Origin: CAZMCH01 sp964564735
GTDB lineage: Bacteria > Poribacteria > DTPJ01
DNA length: 64,000 bases
Direction: 5' to 3'
Assembly: GCA_964564735.1 (NCBI GenBank)
Contig: CAZMCH010000008.1
Span: 1 to 64,000 of the forward strand
This document shows positions 53,842 through 62,798 of this stretch, piece by piece; position 1 is the first letter of the stretch, and the number at the start of each line of letters is the position of its first letter. The position numbers and the translations under genes are program-made. The notes under the pieces are model-generated. The model had not been told where the DNA came from, did no database searches, and was given only the letters and a program-made list of their open reading frames with translations.

Positions 53842-55530
53842 TCATAATTTAATCTGCTTCTTTATTTCCTCAACAGCCTTTGCAAGCTGAAGATCATTCT
53901 CAAGATCAATATTAGGAGTGTTTTGTGTTGAAATAAAAGTTCTGCGTATATACATTCTAATCAATCTTTCATCAAGTATGATACCATTTTCCTCAAGTGT
54001 TTTAATCAATTCAGGGGCATCTGCTAAGAGTGATTGCAGTTGTTCATCAGGAGTCTGATCTTTGTGCTTATCTATGTAATCATAAACAAACTTATTGACA
54101 TATTCACCCTCATAAAATTTGCTGACCATTTTCATTTTCTCGCCGTCTTCATCATCACCAATCAGGTTAGGCTGTTCAACTTCAATATCAGGATAAATAC
54201 CGCCTTTATATACTTTTAGTTTTCCTTCTTCTTTTTTGATAGTAAAGCCATTTTCACCATCATTAATCTGCCAGCTAACGCCCTTCCTTCTTATGCGATC
54301 CTTAATTTTGGCAGTAGCATTTGAAGATAATTGAATCCCATTTTTTGTAAATTCATCGATAAGCTTTTCTGATATCTTCTCATCATCTAATGTTGTTTGA
54401 AACTCACGATCAAGGCTAAAGAGAAATACCTCATTTATCCAGTTTCCATTTGGGGTTTTATATATTGAAACAGTGATTGATACTGCCTTAGAGCCAATAT
54501 CGTTTAATGGAAATCTTTGCTGAACAACGCCTTTTCCAAAGGTCTTTTCGCCAATTATAAGTCCTCGTTTGTAATCTTTTATTGCCCCAGCTACGATCTC
54601 TGATCCACTTGCACTGCTATTATTTATAAGTAGTGCCATTGGCATATCATTAGGAATATACATCTTATCTTTTACTGCTTTGTATACTGAATCAAATCGA
54701 TCCATTCTACCATCGGTTGACACTATTACGCCATCTGCTATAAAAGCATTTGATACATCAACCGCAGCAGTCAACATACCTCCCGGATTATTGCGAAGAT
54801 CAAGTATTATGCCCTTTATTTTTTTCTCCTTTAATTCCTCATAGCTCTTTCTTAATTCTGCTCCTGTTTCTGCGGTAAAATCGGATATTATGATATATCC
54901 TATATCATCGCCAATCATTATGCTTTTTATGCTTGGATAATTTATTATTGCCCTTGTGATTTCAACCTCAAATGTTGAGTCCATGCCTTGGCGGAGTATA
55001 GTAAGAGTAACTTTTGTGCCAACCTCGCCACGAATCATATCAACTACCGTATCAATAGACTCATTTTCGATGGATTTTCCATCAACCATAATTATTTTAT
55101 CGCCAGCATGAAGACCTGCCTTCATAGATGGCGTTCCATCAATGGGTTGAACTATATTAACAAAACCGTCAGGCGAAGGAAGAATCCTTATTCCAATACC
55201 ACCAAATTTTGCAAAGAAAAGGTTCTCCTGTTCACGTTTTCTTCTAGTTTCTTCTTGATAAAAGGAATATCTATCACCTAGACCTTGAAGCATTCCTTGA
55301 ATAGCTTTACTCATTAGAGTATCAAGTTGTTCTTTATTAAGGTCTTTATAATAATTGCTAAGAACATATGATAATGCAGTAGAAAAAAGTTCGATCTGTT
55401 GATATATATCATCTCTTGTATAGGGTTGTTTTCCTCTATCATTCTCTTCTGTTACTGTTTCTGCGATTGTTATGGAACTTATGGCTATTAAAATAACTAT
55501 TGATATAGTTATAACAAACTTTCTTTTCAT
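53842..55530 (-). CDS. S41 family C-terminal processing protease with PDZ domain
   Basis: This 562-residue periplasmic protease has a signal peptide (about 1-23). A PDZ domain (about 110-180, GGIGIRILPS to VTLTILRQG) precedes the S41 core. Catalytic residues are Ser308 in NNSSASGSE, Lys333 in TFGKG and Gln337, the triad seen in CtpB. The last 180 residues are a helical extension typical of CtpA-like enzymes. The role is likely trimming or clearing of secreted proteins. Confidence 0.92.
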   Translation of the reverse strand: MKRKFVITISIVILIAISSITIAETVTEENDRGKQPYTRDDIYQQIELFSTALSYVLSNYYKDLNKEQLDTLMSKAIQGMLQGLGDRYSFYQEETRRKREQENLFFAKFGGIGIRILPSPDGFVNIVQPIDGTPSMKAGLHAGDKIIMVDGKSIENESIDTVVDMIRGEVGTKVTLTILRQGMDSTFEVEITRAIINYPSIKSIMIGDDIGYIIISDFTAETGAELRKSYEELKEKKIKGIILDLRNNPGGMLTAAVDVSNAFIADGVIVSTDGRMDRFDSVYKAVKDKMYIPNDMPMALLINNSSASGSEIVAGAIKDYKRGLIIGEKTFGKGVVQQRFPLNDIGSKAVSITVSIYKTPNGNWINEVFLFSLDREFQTTLDDEKISEKLIDEFTKNGIQLSSNATAKIKDRIRRKGVSWQINDGENGFTIKKEEGKLKVYKGGIYPDIEVEQPNLIGDDEDGEKMKMVSKFYEGEYVNKFVYDYIDKHKDQTPDEQLQSLLADAPELIKTLEENGIILDERLIRMYIRRTFISTQNTPNIDLENDLQLAKAVEEIKKQIKL

Positions 55531-55588
55531 AATAAACTCCTCTCATAAACAAAAAAAATATTCCGCAAAAATATATATCTTAAAAAAT

Positions 55589-56242
55589 CTATCTTTCCAT
55601 ACAAATCTCAGCAAGTCTTTCTGAATTGACAAACATTTTTTTTATTTGATCTGGATTGAGTCCTGCTCCTTTGGCAATTGCTGATGCTTGTTCTATCGTT
55701 ATTAAATCAGATGGTTCATGAGAATCAGTATCAAGCACTAACCTTGTTCCAAATTCTGTGGCAAGTCTTGCAATATATCCATTTGTCAGTGAATGTCCTT
55801 TACGTGCAGATATTTCTATTGATATTCCTTTTTTTGCTGCAAAATCCATGTCTTCTGGAGTTATAAAGCCCGGATGTGCCAAAATATCTATATTGGATAA
55901 TATCGCATGATGGTCTGTTTCGGGTGGAACTGGCTCTACAATGGTTTCACCATGCACCACTATTATTTTTGCCCCAAGTGATCTTGCACGATTAGCTAAT
56001 TCAGCGATAGTTAGTGGCGGAACATGAGTTATTTCTATTCCAGGGATAACCTTGATATTCATGAATCTGTTTACTGAATCCGCAAACTCAGCCATATGTG
56101 GAACAACAAATTCGATATTGGATTGATCTGCATGATCAGTTATTGCAATAAAACGATAGCCCTTATGTTCAGCACGCCTAGCAAGCTCTGCTGGAAGAAG
56201 AACACCATCGCTAAATAATGAATGTGTATGAAGGTCTATCAT
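55589..56242 (-). CDS. PHP-domain metal-dependent phosphoesterase
   Basis: This 217-residue protein is of the PHP family (histidinol phosphatase-type). Metal ligands appear in order: DLHTHSLFSDG, AITDHADQSN, PGIEITHV, VVHGET and DTDSHEPSD. The start at the ATG of MIDLHTHS is chosen, but there is no clean ribosome site, and in-frame upstream codons extend 13 residues. The substrate is a phosphate monoester of unknown kind. It lies directly downstream of the tRNA gene on the same strand. Confidence 0.83.
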   Translation of the reverse strand: MIDLHTHSLFSDGVLLPAELARRAEHKGYRFIAITDHADQSNIEFVVPHMAEFADSVNRFMNIKVIPGIEITHVPPLTIAELANRARSLGAKIIVVHGETIVEPVPPETDHHAILSNIDILAHPGFITPEDMDFAAKKGISIEISARKGHSLTNGYIARLATEFGTRLVLDTDSHEPSDLITIEQASAIAKGAGLNPDQIKKMFVNSERLAEICMER

Positions 56243-56272
56243 AGGTAGGTTCACAATTGGCTTATAGACATA

Positions 56273-56308
56273 TAAAATCAAAGGCTTATGGAAACTATCC
56301 TATAAGCC
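56273..56308 (-). terminator. Terminator of the tRNA-Arg transcript
   Basis: ATAAGCC (56302-56308) and GGCTTAT (56283-56289) pair on the minus strand, with TTTGATTTT following. The TATAAGCC word is repeated several times in this short interval. Confidence 0.55.
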
Positions 56309-56339
56309 TATTATCTTATAGTCCTATAAGCCCATTAAA

Positions 56340-56413
56340 TACCCCCGGCGCGATTCGAACGCGCGACCTACGGCTTAGGAGGCAGTCGCTCTATCCATCT
56401 GAGCTACGGGGGC
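56340..56413 (-). tRNA. tRNA-Arg (anticodon CCU)
   Basis: The minus strand folds as a tRNA: acceptor GCCCCCG/CGGGGGT, D-arm GCTC...GAGC, T-arm GCGCG TTCGAAT CGCGC, and discriminator A. The anticodon loop CTCCTAA gives CCT, reading AGG codons. The anticodon stem ACTGC/GCCGT has one T-C mismatch. No CCA is encoded after the discriminator. The gene stands alone. Confidence 0.93.
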
Positions 56414-57056
56414 ATAATCTCTATTTTTATATTATATCATATACTAGCTTATTATTCAACGAGTAAAATTTGGTTTCGGGACTGTATTAATTTAGTGGAT
56501 AAGAAAAAAGCCATCTGATAATATAATTCTTTTGTATTTAATAGCAATAAAAAAGAAAAGAGATATAACATATGGCAATTATGATTATAATAGCAGATAA
56601 CAATAGAAATCAACTGGAAAAATTAGATACAAATACAGATTAGATTTTAAGTTTTGACATTTTTTCTACAAGTATGCCTATATAGAGCAAGTGGCAATGC
56701 CAGCTTTATATGGTCGACACGCCTCAAGACCTTTGGTTAAGGTGTTAAAAGAAATAACCTCAATTGATTATCATCCAGATTAATACAGTCACATCCCAGA
56801 CAGAAATTCTCAATTAAAGAACCAACAACAATGATGGATACAATATATGGAAGATTATAGAAAATAATTGTTGTTAAATAGAGTCAGTTTTCACAAGGCA
56901 AAGATCTTAAAGATACCATTAAATATCGTATTTCTTTTTTTACTGATATATAGTCCAGAGCTTAATCCCATAAACGGGTATTGGCATCTATTAAAGCATA
57001 GAGTGCCAATGAAGTCCATATAACACTCAATCTTTCAATCTTTCAATCAAAACAAC
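56414..57056. other. 740-base gap before the GH51 gene, no gene recognised
   Basis: The stretch is AT-rich with scattered short frames (for example a 23-codon frame starting MAIMIIIADN and a 28-codon frame starting MPALYGRHAS) that are not convincing. A small hairpin ATTGGCA/TGCCAAT lies at 56980-57010, and CAATCTTT is repeated at 57029-57048. It may hold decayed coding remains. Confidence 0.4.
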
Positions 57057-57086
57057 TTGAATACTTTTTGGTAATTATGTTAGAAT
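57057..57086 (+). promoter_or_regulatory. Promoter candidate for the GH51 gene
   Basis: TTGAAT (57057-57062), an 18-base spacer and TAGAAT (57081-57086), 66 bases upstream of the start. The ribosome site GGGAGG follows at about 57138. Confidence 0.45.
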
Positions 57087-57152
57087 ATCCAAGAGATGTC
57101 TTTTGTTTGAAGTTTAATATAGATTATAATAACATAAGGGAGGTTTCTGTTT

Positions 57153-58565
57153 ATGCCAGCAAGAATCAAGATTTATCTCAATGAACATATAGCAAGAATA
57201 AATCCCAACATATATGGTCATTTTGCAGAGCATCTTGGGAGATGTATATATGAAGGGATATGGGTTGGTGAAGATTCACCGATACCAAATACTGATGGTA
57301 TAAGGAACGACGTAATCTCAGCATTAAAAAAAATGAAACCGCCGGTGATACGCTGGCCTGGGGGCTGTTATGCAGATGATTATCATTGGGAATATGGTGT
57401 CGGTCCTATGGAGTCACGCCCACGAACAGTCAACGTCCATTGGGGGCAGGTCATTGATACAAATGAATTTGGGACGCATGAGTTTATAAAATTCTGCCGA
57501 ATGTTAGGCGCAGAACCCTATATATGTGGAAATATCGGCAGTGGAACGCCAAAGGAACTGCGTGAATGGGTTGAATACTGCAATTATCCTGATGACAGCA
57601 CACTTGCGCGCAGACGTGCTAAGAATGGTCATCCCGAACCTTTCAAGGTAAAATATTGGGGCGTTGGAAACGAAAACTGGGGCTGTGGCGGTAATCTTAC
57701 GGCTGAGGAATATGCAACTGAATATAGGCGTTATTCAACTTTTATGTTCGATTACAAAGATGCACCTCTATTTCTTATCGCCTGCGGTCCTCCGGGTAAT
57801 CATGCAGAATGGACGCATAAATTCTTTGAAAAACTAGGTAATTATCGAAAGATAGGTGGCTTTGCAGCACATTATTACTGTGGAACTGCTGGTAGTTCGA
57901 CAGAATATACTGTTGAACAATGGTATCAACTCATACATAGGGCATCATTGGTTGAGGATTTAGTTTTACAACAAAGGGCGATAATGGACGGATACGATCC
58001 AAAGAGACATATTGGATTGATAGTTGACGAATGGGGAACATGGCATCCACCTGTGCAAGGACATAATCCCTCTTTCCTGTGGCAACAAAATACCATCAGG
58101 GATGCGCTTGTCGCTGGATTAAGTCTTGATATTTTCAATCGCCATGCTGATAAAGTCGTAATGGCAAATATCGCTCAAACAATAAATGTGCTTCAAGCTA
58201 TGATATTAACAGAAGGCGAAAAAATGCTTGTAACTCCAACGGGGCATGTTTACGCAATGTATGCACAACATCAGGGCGGAACTTCACTTAAAACAGCTTT
58301 TGNNNNNNNNNNTAATAGGCTTTTCCTGACCGTAGTTAATCCTCATGCAGATTCCGCAGTTGAGGCAAGGATATCGCTTTATGACGGTTCAATAAAGTCT
58401 GCATCTGCATCTGTTCTTACACATAGCAATATACACGCACATAATACGTTTGATGCTCTGAATGTTGTAGAACCTGTAAATATAAGCCTAGATGCAAATG
58501 GATCAGTCATCAACCATACATTTCCACCGGCATCGGTGACTGCAATATCTGCTGAGCTTGTTTAA
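57153..58565 (+). CDS. Alpha-L-arabinofuranosidase (GH51), interrupted by an assembly gap
   Basis: This is a glycoside hydrolase of family 51; it removes arabinose from arabinan or arabinoxylan. The chain has NPNIYGHFAEHLGRCIYEGI, PVIRWPGGCYADDYHWE, the acid/base Glu174 in GVGNENWG and the nucleophile Glu293 in IVDEWGTW. The C-terminal beta-domain follows. Ten Ns at 58303-58312 stand for an unknown length; the frame passes through them by chance. The 470 codons are a little short for the family (about 500), so some tens of residues are probably missing. No signal peptide, so it acts in the cytoplasm. Confidence 0.92.
   Translation: MPARIKIYLNEHIARINPNIYGHFAEHLGRCIYEGIWVGEDSPIPNTDGIRNDVISALKKMKPPVIRWPGGCYADDYHWEYGVGPMESRPRTVNVHWGQVIDTNEFGTHEFIKFCRMLGAEPYICGNIGSGTPKELREWVEYCNYPDDSTLARRRAKNGHPEPFKVKYWGVGNENWGCGGNLTAEEYATEYRRYSTFMFDYKDAPLFLIACGPPGNHAEWTHKFFEKLGNYRKIGGFAAHYYCGTAGSSTEYTVEQWYQLIHRASLVEDLVLQQRAIMDGYDPKRHIGLIVDEWGTWHPPVQGHNPSFLWQQNTIRDALVAGLSLDIFNRHADKVVMANIAQTINVLQAMILTEGEKMLVTPTGHVYAMYAQHQGGTSLKTAFXXXXNRLFLTVVNPHADSAVEARISLYDGSIKSASASVLTHSNIHAHNTFDALNVVEPVNISLDANGSVINHTFPPASVTAISAELV
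58303..58312. other. Assembly gap (10 Ns)
   Basis: A run of ten Ns inside the GH51 gene. The fixed length suggests a scaffold join of unknown true size. Sequence on the two sides belongs to the same gene, so the join is probably right. Confidence 0.95.
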
Positions 58566-58586
58566 TTGCTTAGAAGGTTTTTATCG

Positions 58587-60002
58587 ATGATAAAAGCTCT
58601 TTTGCTTGGTATGCCTGATATAAGTCCAAGACTTGACGTGATTATGACATTGCCTAATCATGGATTAGCTTCGCTTGCAGGTAATGTTGATCCAATTGTA
58701 TGTGAAGTCAAAATTGCTGATCTCGTTGCAGTTAGAAATAGATGGCAAGAATATGTATTGGATGTCATAAAAAGTTATTCCCCCGAATTAGTCGGTATAA
58801 GCTTTATGACATTCCAATACAGAAGTGCTGTCTTGATTGCAGAAATAATAAAGAAATATGATAAAAACATTAAAATCGTTATCGGTGGGTATCACCCAAC
58901 CTTAATGTATGAGGAAATATCAGAATCACCAGATTTTAAGACAATAGATTTTATCATTCGTGGCGAAGGTGAGGTAACCTTTAGCGAGTTAGTTTTTGCC
59001 ATTAATGCTGGAATCGGATATGACAATATTAATGGCTTGTCCTATAAATCTAATGGCAAATTCATTCATAATCCAGCAAGAGAAATACTCGATCTTAATT
59101 TAATAAGACTTCCCAACCGCAATGCTAGGTTGATAACAAAGGGATTCAGTATTTTTGGCTTTCCTGCGGATAATATTGAAACTTCTCGTGGTTGCACTTA
59201 TAAATGTAAATTCTGCACAATTAACAAAATGTATGGCAGAACCTTTAGGAAATATAGTATTGAAAGGATTATTACGGATATTAAAGATGCCCAAAGATAT
59301 GGTGCAAAATATTTGTCAATCAGTGATGATAATATTACCCTTGATCTTCAACGCTTAGAAGACCTTTGTGATGAAATAATCTCAAATAAGTTAAATTCAA
59401 TGCAGTTTTTTTTACAGGCGACTGTCGAAGGTATTGCGCATAGCTCAAAGCTAGTTCAAAAGATGTCTGACGCTGGAATAAAAAGCGTATTTCTTGGAAT
59501 TGAAAGCGAAAAAAAGAATAATCTTGACTTTATATATAAAAAAAGCTCAAACCCAGAAAGCACTAAAAAAGCCATCAGAAATTTGAAAGACAATGGAATT
59601 ATTGCAATTGGAGGCTTTATTATAGGTTTGCCTGATGATGATGAAAAATCATTGTGGAATACTTTTAAAACAGCGTGGGAACTTAAAATTGATATTCCTG
59701 TATTCTCAATATTGATTCCACAACCTAAATCAGAGATAAGGGATGAGCTTATAAAACAAGGTTTGGTAGTAAATGACTCTAATTATTATGATTATGATTT
59801 AACTATTGCAAATGTGAGGACTAAATATCTTTCATCAGAGGAACTTCAGAGAATCAGCCAAAAGATGTATGATTCCTATTTAGTCAATTTGAAATATATA
59901 TGGTTCAATCAGATTCGAAAACTCTATCCAACATATTTCTGGAAAACGGTTTTAGGGCAAATTCCGCTAGTAATAAAAGATTTAATGAAGATGGGTAAAT
60001 AA
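58587..60002 (+). CDS. B12-binding-type radical SAM protein
   Basis: This 471-residue protein has an N-terminal cobalamin-binding-like fold (about 1-150, LVGISFMTFQYRS and IVIGGYHPTL; the classic DxHxxG is absent). The radical SAM core follows with the cluster motif CTYKCKFC (Cys203, Cys207, Cys210 from the chosen start). Blocks GAKYLSISDDNITL, GIKSVFLGIES and GGFIIGLPDD follow. Such enzymes often methylate or rearrange lipids or natural products. The start lies 21 bases after the GH51 stop; AGAAGG precedes it. Confidence 0.85.
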   Translation: MIKALLLGMPDISPRLDVIMTLPNHGLASLAGNVDPIVCEVKIADLVAVRNRWQEYVLDVIKSYSPELVGISFMTFQYRSAVLIAEIIKKYDKNIKIVIGGYHPTLMYEEISESPDFKTIDFIIRGEGEVTFSELVFAINAGIGYDNINGLSYKSNGKFIHNPAREILDLNLIRLPNRNARLITKGFSIFGFPADNIETSRGCTYKCKFCTINKMYGRTFRKYSIERIITDIKDAQRYGAKYLSISDDNITLDLQRLEDLCDEIISNKLNSMQFFLQATVEGIAHSSKLVQKMSDAGIKSVFLGIESEKKNNLDFIYKKSSNPESTKKAIRNLKDNGIIAIGGFIIGLPDDDEKSLWNTFKTAWELKIDIPVFSILIPQPKSEIRDELIKQGLVVNDSNYYDYDLTIANVRTKYLSSEELQRISQKMYDSYLVNLKYIWFNQIRKLYPTYFWKTVLGQIPLVIKDLMKMGK

Positions 60003-60030
60003 CTGCAAATAAAGCATCTAAAATTCTTTC

Positions 60031-60057
60031 TGGATTCCAACCTCCGCTGGGAATGAC
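60031..60057. repeat. Dispersed short intergenic repeat
   Basis: TGGATTCCAACCTCCGCTGG (start of the interval) then GAATGACA matches 31641-31666 with small changes. It sits between the convergent radical SAM and mutS genes. Confidence 0.5.
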
Positions 60058-60068
60058 ATTTTAGATCG

Positions 60069-62693
60069 TTAAATTTTCTTTTTTAGTTCCTGAAGCTTGT
60101 TTAATGCCTGAAGTGGTGTCATATTTGATATATCGATAGCATTTAATTCGTCAATTATTTTGTCAGCTTTTGAGCCGAATAGCGAAAGTTGTATTGGTTC
60201 GCTTTCCGTTGAGGGAAACTCATGTGTCTTTGGCATAGATTTCTGATTTTTGTTTGTCTTAACGGAAGCATTACTATTTTCAAGAGTTTCTAATATTTCA
60301 TTTGCCCTTTTTATGACAGATTCGGGCAAGCCAGCCAATTGAGCAACGTGTATTCCGTAGCTTTGGTCTGTTCCGCCTTCAACGATTTTTCGTAGGAAAG
60401 TAATCTGCCCATTCCATTCTCGGACAGCAACATTGTAATTTTTTGCTCCCGTATGAGTTTCGCCAAGTTCTATTAGTTCGTGATAATGCGTTGCAAATAA
60501 TGTTCTTGCTCCGATTTTCGTTTTATCGAGTATATGTTCAGCAACAGCCCAAGCAATACTCAATCCGTCATAGGTGCTTGTTCCTCTGCCGATTTCGTCT
60601 AATATAAGAAGGCTTCTTCTTGATGCGTTGTTAAGTATATTTGCGGTCTCGTTCATTTCAACAAGGAACGTGCTGCGTCCCATAACAAGATTATCTGATG
60701 CACCTACACGTGTGAATATACGGTCAACAATGCCGATTGATGCTTCTGATGCAGGAACAAAGCTACCCATTTGAGCCATTAGGGTAATAAGAGCAACTTG
60801 CCTTAATATAGTTGATTTTCCACTCATGTTGGGACCTGTTATTATAATCATCTGTTGTTCGTCACAATCAAGCGATATATCGTTAGGAACAAAGCCTTCA
60901 CCAGTGACAAATTTTTCAACGACAGGATGTCTTCCATCTTTTATTTTTATTTCATCGCTATCATTAACATTGGGTTTAACGTAATTATTTTTTGTTGCGA
61001 CATAAGCGAGTGCGCTCAGAAAATCAAGCATTGCTACTATTGATGAAGATTTTTGGATCCGTTGAGTGCTTTCTGCAACCTTTGCCCTTATCTGACAGAA
61101 AAGATCATATTCAAGTTCAATTAAGCGTTCTTGTGCGTTTAATATCTTTGATTCATACTCTTTTAATTCAGGCGTGATAAATCTTTCAGCATTAACAAGC
61201 GTTTGCTTGCGTTGATAACTATCAGGAACAAGATGTAGGTTTGTTTTGCTAACCTCAATATAGTATCCAAAGGCATCGTTATAGCCAACTTTGAGGGAGT
61301 TAATCTTAGTTTTGGTGCGCTCCGTTTCCTGAAGCTTTGTTATCCATTCCTTGCCTGATGTGCTGATAGATCGTAATTCGTCAATTTCTTTATTATATCC
61401 ATCTTTAATTAGATTACCTTCTTGTAAGGTTGTCGGTGGCTCACTATGGATTGATGTTTCTATCAATTCAACAATGTCATCAAGCGTTTCTAATTCCTCA
61501 TTCAGAACACAAAGCATTGTTGATTCACAGGTATTTAGCTTCTCTTTTAATGGTGGAAGTTGCTTAAGAGAATTTCTAAGGGAAATAAGTTCCCTTGCGT
61601 TGCCTAGTCTTAGCCCGATCCTTGCAATAAGTCGTTCCATGTCGTTTATGCCTTTTAGTATTTCCCTGAATTCGTCAAGAAAAACTATACGACTATGAAA
61701 TTCTGCGACTGCATCAAGCCTTGATCGAATCTGCGATGTATCTATGAGTGGTCTTAGGATGCAACTTCTCATCTTTCTTGCGCCCATTGGTGTAAGCGTT
61801 TCATCCAAGACCTCAAGCAATGTGCCTTTTGTTGTGCTATCTCGTAAAGACCTTAATAGCTCAAGATTGCGTTGAGTATCAGCATCAAGAATCATATAAT
61901 TTTCAAGTGAATAAGTCGTTATTGATCGGATATGCTGGACTTCTTGTTTTTGTGTGTCTTTAAGGTAATATATTAACGCACCTGCAGAGATAATAGCGGA
62001 AGGCATATTCTCGCATCCGAATCCATCAAGGGTGATTGTATGAAAATGCTCAAGCAATTCAGAACGTGCTGAATCATAATTAAAGACCCATTGAGGAACT
62101 TTATTTATAGCGGGGTTTATGGTTGCATTTATAAATTTTATGAGTTCCTCTTCTTTCTCCAAATGTTCATTCATAAGACATTCAGCAGGATGTATGCGCT
62201 CTATTTCAGCCATGAGTTTGTTTTTATTATCAAGTTCTGTTACGAAAAATTCGCCAGTTGAAAGGTCAACATGAGCAAATCCATATAGATCGCCTGATTT
62301 GATTATAGAAGCAAGGTAATTATTTGCTCTTTGATCAAGAAGATTAAATTCAGTAATCGTTCCGGGGGTTACGATTGTGATTACTTCACGCTTTACGATA
62401 CCTTTTGCTTTTTTTGGGTCTTCAACTTGTTCACAAATAGCAATCTTGTAACCTGCTTTAACGAATTTTGCTAGGTATGTATCAATTGCGTGATGTGGAA
62501 ATCCAGCAAGAGGGATAGGCTTATCGCCGTCCTTATCCCTTGCTGTCAGGGCAATACCAAGCACTCTTGATGCAATCTTGGCATCCTCATAAAAGGTTTC
62601 ATAAAAATCTCCCATACGATAAAACATTATCGCATCGGGATGTTGTCGCTTTGCATTATGATATTGTCGCATTAAGGGTGTAAGTGTAGGCAT
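60069..62693 (-). CDS. mutS: DNA mismatch repair protein MutS
   Basis: This 874-residue mismatch-recognition ATPase has an N-terminal mismatch-reading domain with FYRMGDFYETFYEDA (the F-x-E wedge), a core and clamp, the ATPase with GPNMSGKST and LDEIGRGTSTYDG, and the C-terminal helix-turn-helix with LKKKI at the end. Length and blocks are normal for MutS1. It stands alone between convergent neighbours. Confidence 0.97.
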   Translation of the reverse strand: MPTLTPLMRQYHNAKRQHPDAIMFYRMGDFYETFYEDAKIASRVLGIALTARDKDGDKPIPLAGFPHHAIDTYLAKFVKAGYKIAICEQVEDPKKAKGIVKREVITIVTPGTITEFNLLDQRANNYLASIIKSGDLYGFAHVDLSTGEFFVTELDNKNKLMAEIERIHPAECLMNEHLEKEEELIKFINATINPAINKVPQWVFNYDSARSELLEHFHTITLDGFGCENMPSAIISAGALIYYLKDTQKQEVQHIRSITTYSLENYMILDADTQRNLELLRSLRDSTTKGTLLEVLDETLTPMGARKMRSCILRPLIDTSQIRSRLDAVAEFHSRIVFLDEFREILKGINDMERLIARIGLRLGNARELISLRNSLKQLPPLKEKLNTCESTMLCVLNEELETLDDIVELIETSIHSEPPTTLQEGNLIKDGYNKEIDELRSISTSGKEWITKLQETERTKTKINSLKVGYNDAFGYYIEVSKTNLHLVPDSYQRKQTLVNAERFITPELKEYESKILNAQERLIELEYDLFCQIRAKVAESTQRIQKSSSIVAMLDFLSALAYVATKNNYVKPNVNDSDEIKIKDGRHPVVEKFVTGEGFVPNDISLDCDEQQMIIITGPNMSGKSTILRQVALITLMAQMGSFVPASEASIGIVDRIFTRVGASDNLVMGRSTFLVEMNETANILNNASRRSLLILDEIGRGTSTYDGLSIAWAVAEHILDKTKIGARTLFATHYHELIELGETHTGAKNYNVAVREWNGQITFLRKIVEGGTDQSYGIHVAQLAGLPESVIKRANEILETLENSNASVKTNKNQKSMPKTHEFPSTESEPIQLSLFGSKADKIIDELNAIDISNMTPLQALNKLQELKKKI

Positions 62694-62732
62694 GAATGCT
62701 TCTTTTTTACTTGTTTTGCATATAATAATGTT

Positions 62733-62772
62733 CTCATTGGCATTTATAAAGAAACGTTTTTATGCCAATGAG
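62733..62772 (-). terminator. 11-bp hairpin between the glycyl radical enzyme and mutS genes
   Basis: CTCATTGGCAT (62733-62743) pairs with ATGCCAATGAG (62762-62772) with an 18-base loop. It lies 27 bases past the stop of the upstream gene and 40 bases before the mutS start, so it probably ends the former transcript. Confidence 0.6.
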
Positions 62773-62798
62773 TATTGATTAGTTTTAATGCGAAATGC

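Noticed and set aside
57029..57048. Short tandem repeat as a CRISPR start
   Set aside because: Only CAATCTTT-type 8-base units without spacers; no cas genes anywhere in the window.
56414..57056. Decayed transposase in the long gap
   Set aside because: Short frames in several phases give no recognisable transposase motif or terminal repeats.
58303..58312. Frameshift in the GH51 gene
   Set aside because: The break is an N-run from assembly, not a sequence-supported mutation.
58587..60002. Radical SAM protein as the sulfatase maturase
   Set aside because: It has a cobalamin-binding-like N-terminus and lacks the extra Cys-rich C-terminal clusters expected of anaerobic sulfatase maturases.
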